NCBI GenBank assembly: GCA_030747885.1
Contig: JASLJW010000138.1
Coordinates: 1 to 11,771, forward strand
Length of the DNA stretch: 11,771 nucleotides
Direction: 5' to 3'
DNA from: Candidatus Thalassarchaeaceae archaeon
GTDB taxonomy: Archaea; Thermoplasmatota; Poseidoniia; Poseidoniales; Thalassarchaeaceae
Each line of letters starts with the position of its first letter. Position 1 is the stretch's first letter. The notes beneath the pieces are model-generated. The model saw only the letters and a program-made list of their open reading frames with translations. It was not told the DNA's origin and ran no database searches. Shown piece by piece: positions 7,452 to 11,771 of the stretch. A program made the position numbers and the translations under genes.

Positions 7452-7490
7452 AGGCCGTAGCAGAGATGTGCGAATCCTCTGCTACGACCT
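7452..7490 (-). other. RNA hairpin between the binding-protein gene and the ATPase gene
   Basis: CGTAGCAGAG (7456-7465) and CTCTGCTACG (7477-7486) form a perfect 10-bp stem around an 11-base loop. After one mismatch, AGG (7452-7454) pairs with CCT (7488-7490) for 3 bp more. It begins 12 bases past the stop codon of the first gene of the operon. On the minus strand no U-run follows, so it is not a classical intrinsic terminator. It more likely stabilises or bounds the 3' end of the binding-protein message, a common way to make more binding protein than transporter. Confidence 0.6.
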
Positions 7491-7502
7491 GCTTTTATCT
7501 AA

Positions 7503-9650
7503 TCACGCTGAAGTGATGTCGAACTTTGTATCATAGTATGCAGAAATACCCGGTACATTAGAAATCAAGGAAGAATAACTTCCAAGATGTTCTTGGGTAT
7601 TTGCTCGAACTAGGCCTGGAGTATTGAGAATATTATCCAATATTTCACTACCACAAGTATTCTTTGCAGATGTTGAGTCTACAACATGTGTCGTAATATC
7701 ATAACATCCTGTGTAAGATGATCCACCAACAGAATAATTCTCAACATACATCTCATTGTTCATCGACATCAATGCATTGAGAATAGCGGTTCTAGTCTGC
7801 ATATCCAATCTATCAGGGTTATACATCACTGGATGGCTAGGAGCTTGACCAAATGCTGGCAAAGCAATATACTGATCTCTTGCAAGACACCAAGCTTCGT
7901 TTTCTGATGCATTAGAACTTCCACAGTATGAATCAACAGTGCTATCCTTTGCAAAGGCTACATCTCCAACGCCTTCTGAAAGACACTTCACAGCCCCACT
8001 ATATCCGTAGTAAGGCGTTCCAGAATCTGGAATTGATGCATTCTCGTTAAAGAAGCCGTGAATGGTATCACGTAGTGAATTTACATCGTTTGTATCACCA
8101 ACTACATCTGCATAACCATTGCCAATGAGGTAACCCATTGGAAGCAACATACCAGCAGACTTCAACCAACCAGTATGGCAGGATGTCTTTCCAGCCAATA
8201 GAGCGAATGGATCAGTTGAGTCATCACCATCAAGATGAGCGGTAGCGATATCACTGTCTGCACGAACCCATGCATGAGCATTGTAATACGTTCTCTGATC
8301 ACTCTTTTGATCTGCCGCCATAGCTGCTAATCCGTACTCTTTCCATCCAACCCATGCGGCTCCACCATCCATGAATCCAATATCTGCATTTCCGAATCGA
8401 AGTGCTTCGATAATAGCACCTTCTGAATCAACATTGTAAAGTTCAACTTCAACACCAAGTTTTGCAGCTAGATAGTCTGCAAGCAACTGTGGATTTTCAT
8501 CGATATTTTCGTAATCAGACTTGACTTCATAGGCAATTCTAACCTTGTCGATAGTAGGAGTTACAGAGGCATTAATGCTGAACTTTCCGTTGTAATAGGC
8601 GGAAATGCCAGGAATATTACCAATGGATGCTGAATAACTACCAAGATGTTCTTCAGTAGTTGTTGAAATAATTCCAGGAGTGTTCAAAACACCATCAAGA
8701 ATTGAGGCCGCTGCTGGGTCGCTACTCAGCCCAAGCAAAGCATCTCTGACTGCATTCGCCTTGGTAGTGTCCATGAATTCAGGATTATACATCACTGGAT
8801 GGCTAGGGGCTTGTCCGAATGTTGGCAAAGCCACATACTGATCTCTTGCAAGACACCAATCTTCATTCTCGGAGGAATTATCATTCCCACAATATGAATC
8901 AATTGTGCTATCCTTTGCAAAGGCAACATCTCCGACACCTTCTGAGAGACACTTCACAGCACCACTATATCCATAGTAAGGGGTCCCAGAATCAGGAATC
9001 GATGCATTCTCGTTGAAGAAGCCATGAATTGTATTTCGTAATGTTTCCACATCATTTGGGTCTCCAACAACATTAGCATATCCATGCCCAATGAGGTAAC
9101 CCATTGGAAGCAACATTCCTGCAGACTTCAACCAACCAGTATGGCAAGACGTCTTTCCAGACAATAGAGCGAACGGATCTGTGAAGGTATCATTATCGGT
9201 TGCTGCTGTAGCCATCTCGCTATCTGCGCGCACCCATGCGTGAGCATTGTAGAAAGCTCTTCCATCCGACTTTTGATCTGCTGCTAGGACTTGAAGGTCA
9301 TATTGTTGCCATCCAACCCAAGCGGCTCCACCGTCCATAATGGCGATATCAGCATTTCCAAAACGGAGAGCTTCAATCATTGCACCCTCTGAATCAACAT
9401 TATACAAACTAACATCGTAGTTTAATTTCTCAGCAAGATAATCTGCTAAGGCTTGAGGATTTTCATCTACATTGGTATAATCATCTCTGACCTCGTATGC
9501 TATCACAAGGGGTTCAAGGGCTTCAACGACTGGATCCTCTTCAGCTAGAGGATCTCCTCCAAGACAACCTGCAGCAGCACATAATAACATCAGAGATGTT
9601 AGAGTAAGGGCACGTATTTGGGCATTCAATCGGGTTGACATTTTGTTCAT
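7503..9650 (-). CDS. Bilobal transferrin-like substrate-binding lipoprotein (tandem lobes), predicted Fe(III) receptor of an ABC importer
   Basis: A 715-residue protein with a lipoprotein signal (lipobox AAGC, Cys29), so it is probably anchored outside the membrane. Lobe 1 is about 47-358 and lobe 2 about 368-713, with a 322-residue offset. Both lobes carry transferrin motifs: SCHTGWLKSAG (168-178, 490-500), GYSGAVKCL (227-235, 549-557), GDVAFAKDST (240-249, 562-571) and APSHPVM (281-287, 603-609). Against human transferrin from memory, ligand Asp63 aligns with D106/D428, Tyr188 with Y228/Y550 and His249 with H284/H606. Tyr95 aligns with N135/N457, but a Tyr (134/456) lies immediately before. 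Anion-site Thr120 is T171/T493, and Arg124 is K175/K497. Disulfides 118-194 and 227-241 match C169-C234 and C254-C266, and C491-C556 and C576-C588. The carbonate-dependent Fe(III) role is inferred. It heads an operon with PhnC/PhnE-type partners and could be misread as PhnD. Confidence 0.87.
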   Translation of the reverse strand: MNKMSTRLNAQIRALTLTSLMLLCAAAGCLGGDPLAEEDPVVEALEPLVIAYEVRDDYTNVDENPQALADYLAEKLNYDVSLYNVDSEGAMIEALRFGNADIAIMDGGAAWVGWQQYDLQVLAADQKSDGRAFYNAHAWVRADSEMATAATDNDTFTDPFALLSGKTSCHTGWLKSAGMLLPMGYLIGHGYANVVGDPNDVETLRNTIHGFFNENASIPDSGTPYYGYSGAVKCLSEGVGDVAFAKDSTIDSYCGNDNSSENEDWCLARDQYVALPTFGQAPSHPVMYNPEFMDTTKANAVRDALLGLSSDPAAASILDGVLNTPGIISTTTEEHLGSYSASIGNIPGISAYYNGKFSINASVTPTIDKVRIAYEVKSDYENIDENPQLLADYLAAKLGVEVELYNVDSEGAIIEALRFGNADIGFMDGGAAWVGWKEYGLAAMAADQKSDQRTYYNAHAWVRADSDIATAHLDGDDSTDPFALLAGKTSCHTGWLKSAGMLLPMGYLIGNGYADVVGDTNDVNSLRDTIHGFFNENASIPDSGTPYYGYSGAVKCLSEGVGDVAFAKDSTVDSYCGSSNASENEAWCLARDQYIALPAFGQAPSHPVMYNPDRLDMQTRTAILNALMSMNNEMYVENYSVGGSSYTGCYDITTHVVDSTSAKNTCGSEILDNILNTPGLVRANTQEHLGSYSSLISNVPGISAYYDTKFDITSA
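7815..8546 (-). repeat. Internal repeat, copy 2 (lobe 2 of the transferrin-like protein)
   Basis: This stretch encodes residues 369-612 and repeats the stretch 966 bp further along (8781-9512). By hand count the two copies differ at about 45 of some 243 residues, roughly 80% identity with no gaps. Long runs such as the one from GKTSCHTGWL to LLPMGYLIG are unchanged. The DNA is also visibly similar, though silent positions differ. Confidence 0.9.
8781..9512 (-). repeat. Internal repeat, copy 1 (lobe 1 of the transferrin-like protein)
   Basis: This stretch encodes residues 47-290, collinear with copy 2 without insertions. The copies diverge in length only further downstream, where lobe 2 has about 31 extra residues with a Cys pair. 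The closeness of the copies implies a fairly recent internal duplication or gene conversion. Confidence 0.9.
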
Positions 9651-9667
9651 TTTAGGCTCACCTAAAA
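9650..9667. promoter_or_regulatory. Operator-like palindrome 1 (DtxR/IdeR-type box) at the start codon of the transferrin-like gene
   Basis: TTTTAGG-CTCA-CCTAAAA is an 18-bp palindrome with perfect 7-base arms. It begins at the first base of the minus-strand ATG and lies between the TATA-like element and the expected transcription start. The half-site TTAGG and mirrored CCTAA match the core of DtxR/IdeR boxes (TTAGGTTAGGCTAACCTAA), with a shorter centre. A bound repressor here would block RNA polymerase. Which metal is sensed is inferred. Confidence 0.75.
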
Positions 9668-9672
9668 CTCCC

Positions 9673-9682
9673 GAAAAATAAG
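9673..9682 (-). promoter_or_regulatory. TATA-like element for leaderless transcription of the transferrin-like operon
   Basis: On the minus strand CTTATTTTTC is centred about 27 bases before the ATG at 9650. That is the archaeal TATA-to-start distance, so transcription may begin at the start codon itself. No SD precedes this gene, which fits a leaderless mRNA. The two palindromes flank the element on both sides. Confidence 0.5.
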
Positions 9683-9694
9683 TTGGATATTAAC

Positions 9695-9710
9695 TTTAGG
9701 TTAGCCTAAA
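9695..9710. promoter_or_regulatory. Operator-like palindrome 2 (DtxR/IdeR-type box) upstream of the TATA-like element
   Basis: TTTAGG-TTAG-CCTAAA is a 16-bp palindrome with perfect 6-base arms. Read on the opposite strand, the core of palindrome 1 is TTTAGGTGAGCCTAAA, so the two boxes differ at one base. Their centres are 44 bp apart, about four helical turns, which would put two bound dimers on nearly the same face. It lies about 62 bp upstream of the divergent ABC ATPase gene and could affect that gene too. Confidence 0.75.
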
Positions 9711-9772
9711 AAATAATTTCTGGAACCATTTTCATACACAAAGAAGATGACCAAGCGTTCATTCGATGTCAC

Positions 9773-10783
9773 ATGGAACTGCTGATGGAGATGGAAAAGG
9801 TCCAGCACCTATATCCAATTCCTCGTGCAGTAATTGCTGCCGCAAAACGTCGTAAGAAATCAATGCCTAAGCGGGGGGTCATTGAAGCATCTTTACGGAT
9901 TGAATCTGGTTCGATTGTCGGACTAGTAGGGCCAAATGGTGCTGGAAAAAGCACTCTAATGTCCATCATGGCTGGAATTCTTCCTGTTCAAAATGGAATG
10001 ATTCGTTCTAACGGAAATGCTGTACGTTCTGAAGAAGAGCGAGTAAATCTTCGAAGTAGAATTGGACTAATGCCTGAAAGAGTTGCTTGGTCGGGTCCAG
10101 CAACCCCTCTAGATGTGATTCAACGCCTTTGCATCATTCGAGGACTCCCCAAGGAAAATGCGGAAACCATCCTTGAAAGAGTCGGACTTTCTTCGAGAGC
10201 ACGTGATCGTCTTTCGAGTCTTAGCCAAGGAATGAGGCAACGTCTCTCTCTAGGTGCATCACTAATTGGAGATCCTGAAATTCTACTCCTCGACGAACCA
10301 ATGAATGGATTGGATCCTGTAGCTCAAAATGCATTTCGAACAATGATTCGAGAAATGGCAGAAAGAGGCAAAGCAATCATTGTAAGTAGTCATCAGTTAA
10401 ACGAATTGGAACGTTTTGTAGAAAGCATTGCAATCATGAATCATGGGAAAATTGTGACTCAAGGGTCATTCACTAGTGTTGAACATGACCTCGGAGTTGG
10501 TCAACGTCTATTGATATCTGGAATTGGCCCCTCTCCTGCATCATCGATTTCAGAAAATCCATTGATTACAGTCACAGAATTGGACGAAGAAGGCGACTGG
10601 TGTCTTCGTCTAACTAGGCATGACCAGACTTGGTCTCAAGATTTGCGTGCAGCACTAATTGAAAGAATAAATGTAGGAAGTACCAGGGTAGCATCTGTGG
10701 AAAGAATTCCACCTGATTTGGAAGAAATATTGCGTACTGCGACAGGGATTTCGGAAGGAATTAATCTTCAGGAGGAGGAATAA
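9773..10783 (+). CDS. ABC transporter ATP-binding protein, NosF/CcmA-like (ABC-2 exporter class)
   Basis: A 336-residue ATPase with the exporter-type pattern. Walker A is GPNGAGKST (53-61), and GLMPERVAW (98-106) replaces the usual Q-loop glutamine with the PE form common in NosF/CcmA-like ATPases. The signature is LSSLSQGMRQRLSLGA (147-162), Walker B is LLLDEPMNGLD (171-181), and the switch histidine is H207 in SSHQL. Residues 240-336 are a C-terminal accessory region ending in an acidic tail. The N-terminus has an unusual basic stretch (AAAKRRKKSMPKR, 22-34) before the first conserved strand. ATG codons at 9773, 9785 and 9791 are all in frame, so the exact start is open. It is divergent from the transferrin-like operon and overlaps the next gene by one base. 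The exported substrate is unknown. Confidence 0.88.
   Translation: MELLMEMEKVQHLYPIPRAVIAAAKRRKKSMPKRGVIEASLRIESGSIVGLVGPNGAGKSTLMSIMAGILPVQNGMIRSNGNAVRSEEERVNLRSRIGLMPERVAWSGPATPLDVIQRLCIIRGLPKENAETILERVGLSSRARDRLSSLSQGMRQRLSLGASLIGDPEILLLDEPMNGLDPVAQNAFRTMIREMAERGKAIIVSSHQLNELERFVESIAIMNHGKIVTQGSFTSVEHDLGVGQRLLISGIGPSPASSISENPLITVTELDEEGDWCLRLTRHDQTWSQDLRAALIERINVGSTRVASVERIPPDLEEILRTATGISEGINLQEEE
10771..10778 (+). promoter_or_regulatory. Shine-Dalgarno site for the ABC-2 permease
   Basis: GGAGGAGG lies four bases before the ATG at 10783, inside the last codons of the ATPase gene. With the TAATG overlap it indicates translational coupling, the same arrangement as in the import operon. Confidence 0.75.
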
Positions 10784-11619
10784 TGACGTTACCTTTCACG
10801 AGATTCATGCGACTACTTCTTCATGATCTTAAGGTGAAGATGGTTTCTCCAAGAATGGTAATTCTCTATCCATTGTTGGTCCTTTTCATTCCGGGAGCAG
10901 TCTGGGGTTTTTCTGATCCTAATGCTAGTCTTCCTGGATCTATAGCAGTGGATGGAGCGTCTACTGTAATGTTTCTATCCAGTCTCTTTATTCTACTGTC
11001 TGCAACTCTAGGAGTTGTCCTAGTTGGCTTTGATTCAATCAGTCGGCCAAGATTAACCGGAGAGTTAGCAATTGAGCTTGCACAACCGATGAATCGAACG
11101 ATGCTCGGGATGAATCATCTATTCGGAGTTTGGCTAAGTGTAGCAATACCAGTAGCATTACTCCAAATCTCTTCATTGGCAATAATCGAACACCAAATGG
11201 AAATTGTCCCTTCAACAATGGATTCATTCACATGGATTGGAATTACTGCACTTCTCCTTCTTTGGTATGCCTCAATCCAAATGATTGCTTCTTCGATGGC
11301 ACAAGATCTAGGTTCCTCTGTGACCTTTGGTGTTGCAACTTGGATGTTGTTTACTCTAATGTGGCTACTCGTTACGGTAGTCATTGCCACCATGTTAGGA
11401 GTAGATGCCACCAATACAGCTGATCCTACATTCATTGCCTTCCAAGAACATGCAGATTTATTCTCTCCTAACGGAGTATACCAATTGGTTCTTCAAAATA
11501 GGTTACCAGAGGCTTCTCAACCCACAGTTTGGGACGGTTGGATTGATCTCGCAGTGGTATGTTGGACGACGATTCCTATCGCAGTTTTCCTACGACGATT
11601 TCGAAATTTAAAACCTTGA
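10783..11619 (+). CDS. ABC-2 type permease, NosY-like
   Basis: A 278-residue membrane protein with six likely helices, at about 24-42, 62-83, 112-136, 149-172, 178-205 and 252-270. After helix 2, DSISRPRLTGELAIELAQPM (84-103) matches the conserved loop of ABC-2/NosY-like permeases, which typically reads R-x-x-G-x-L-x-x-L-x-x-P-x-x-R. DLFSPNGVYQLV (225-236) matches the SPxxxY region before the last helix. It would pair with the ATPase encoded just upstream, with which it overlaps by one base. NosFY systems serve copper-site maturation of nitrous oxide reductase, but this fold also handles many other exports, and no NosD or NosZ is visible here. The substrate is left open. Confidence 0.85.
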   Translation: MTLPFTRFMRLLLHDLKVKMVSPRMVILYPLLVLFIPGAVWGFSDPNASLPGSIAVDGASTVMFLSSLFILLSATLGVVLVGFDSISRPRLTGELAIELAQPMNRTMLGMNHLFGVWLSVAIPVALLQISSLAIIEHQMEIVPSTMDSFTWIGITALLLLWYASIQMIASSMAQDLGSSVTFGVATWMLFTLMWLLVTVVIATMLGVDATNTADPTFIAFQEHADLFSPNGVYQLVLQNRLPEASQPTVWDGWIDLAVVCWTTIPIAVFLRRFRNLKP

Positions 11620-11623
11620 CAGA

Positions 11624-11641
11624 TATGGTGATTTTACCATA
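11624..11641. repeat. Palindrome TATGGT-N6-ACCATA upstream of the last gene (copy 1)
   Basis: TATGGTGATTTTACCATA has perfect 6-base arms around GATTTT and begins five bases after the permease stop. A related sequence lies at 11653-11667. It could be an operator for the following gene or a weak hairpin at the end of the permease transcript. Confidence 0.45.
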
Positions 11642-11652
11642 CATCTGATGAA

Positions 11653-11667
11653 ATGGTATTTTACCTT
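11653..11667. promoter_or_regulatory. Related element ATGGTATTTTACCTT (copy 2), possible operator/TATA overlap
   Basis: It shares ATGGT and ATTTTACC with copy 1 but has one base less in the centre. GGTATTTTA lies about 37 bases before the ATG at 11696 and could serve as a TATA-like element with a start roughly ten bases before the gene. The repeat spacing, about 28 bp between centres, suggests a regulated promoter. The regulator is unknown. Confidence 0.35.
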
Positions 11668-11695
11668 CCATGTGCGTCGACAAAATGGAATTCCC

Positions 11696-11771
11696 ATGTT
11701 GAAGACCAGATACCTGCTGACGATTTTGCTTATTTTCACCCTTTTGGGTGCGAACCCCAGTGCTGCACTAA
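11696..11771 (+). CDS. N-terminus of a secreted protein (partial)
   Basis: Only 25 codons are visible: MLKTRYLLTILLIFTLLGAN followed by PSAAL. A basic n-region (KTR), a leucine-rich hydrophobic core and a small-residue end (NPSAA) make a clear signal peptide, so the product is exported or membrane-anchored. The upstream in-frame region is short, and the ATG at 11685 in another frame stops within six codons. It follows the ABC-2 permease by 76 bp on the same strand, and may be functionally linked to that exporter. The mature protein lies outside the window. Confidence 0.6.
   Translation, partial: MLKTRYLLTILLIFTLLGANPSAAL

Noticed and set aside
7452..7490. Hairpin as a classical intrinsic terminator
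   Set aside because: On the strand that is transcribed here no U-run follows the stem. A TTTT occurs only on the other side, for a plus-strand transcript that has no gene.
7503..9650. Annotation of the binding protein as an ordinary phosphonate-binding PhnD
   Set aside because: The fold and partner genes fit PhnD, but the conserved motifs, disulfide pairs and metal ligands match transferrin far more specifically, and they occur in both lobes.
11115..11435. 106-codon minus-strand frame inside the ABC-2 permease gene
   Set aside because: It is antisense to a gene with clear family motifs and membrane helices; no independent support.
9773..11619. Calling the exporter pair a copper NosFY system
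   Set aside because: No NosD, NosL or NosZ is visible, and the ABC-2 class serves many substrates, so only the family is stated.
1..11771. Mobile elements, CRISPR arrays or prophage genes
   Set aside because: No short regular repeats, transposase or integrase motifs, or terminal inverted repeats were seen; the only long repeat is the internal lobe duplication.

Overview
The window looks like a chromosomal segment of a planktonic marine archaeon. Marine Group II/III Euryarchaeota (Ca. Poseidoniia-type) is my best guess, and it is inference only. Reasons: compact genes with very short spacers, an apparent leaderless archaeal promoter (TATA-like element about 27 nt from an ATG), SD-led translationally coupled downstream genes, an archaeal-style class II tRNA-Leu, and a bacterial-type gpsA, which is known from MGII/III. 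No transposase, integrase or CRISPR array is visible.

Layout. 1-183: tail of a membrane protein, probably an FtsX/MacB-like permease. 184-2355 (minus): large unrecognised multi-pass membrane protein. 2430-2909: GNAT acetyltransferase. 2919-3003 (minus): tRNA-Leu(UAG) with encoded CCA. 3044-4243 (minus): class V PLP-dependent aminotransferase of the isopenicillin N epimerase-like group. 4346-5347: gpsA. 5385-5612: small winged-helix-like protein, followed by a possible 26-codon micro-ORF. 5701-9650 (minus): a three-gene ABC import operon. 9773-11619: a NosFY-like ABC-2 exporter pair, divergent from the import operon. 11696 to the end: the start of a secreted protein. No gene-free stretch exceeds 150 bases.

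The centrepiece is the operon at 5701-9650. Its ATPase and permease are of the phosphonate (PhnC/PhnE) type, so automatic annotation would probably call the whole set a phosphonate transporter. The 715-residue binding lipoprotein, however, carries unmistakable transferrin signatures in two tandem lobes: SCHTGxxxSAG, GYSGAxKCL, GDVAFxKxST and PSHxVM. The Asp, one Tyr and the His iron ligands, the anion-binding Thr, and the two disulfides equivalent to human transferrin C118-C194 and C227-C241 are present in both lobes. The promoter carries two near-identical 16-bp palindromes, TTTAGG-N4-CCTAAA, which resemble DtxR/IdeR-family metalloregulator boxes. One of them lies between the TATA element and the start codon.

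Sequence and context together suggest an iron-repressed, carbonate-dependent Fe(III) uptake system. In it a membrane-anchored bilobal archaeal transferrin would feed a PhnCE-type ABC importer. The lobes are about 80% identical by hand count, which points to a duplication independent of the one in animal transferrins.
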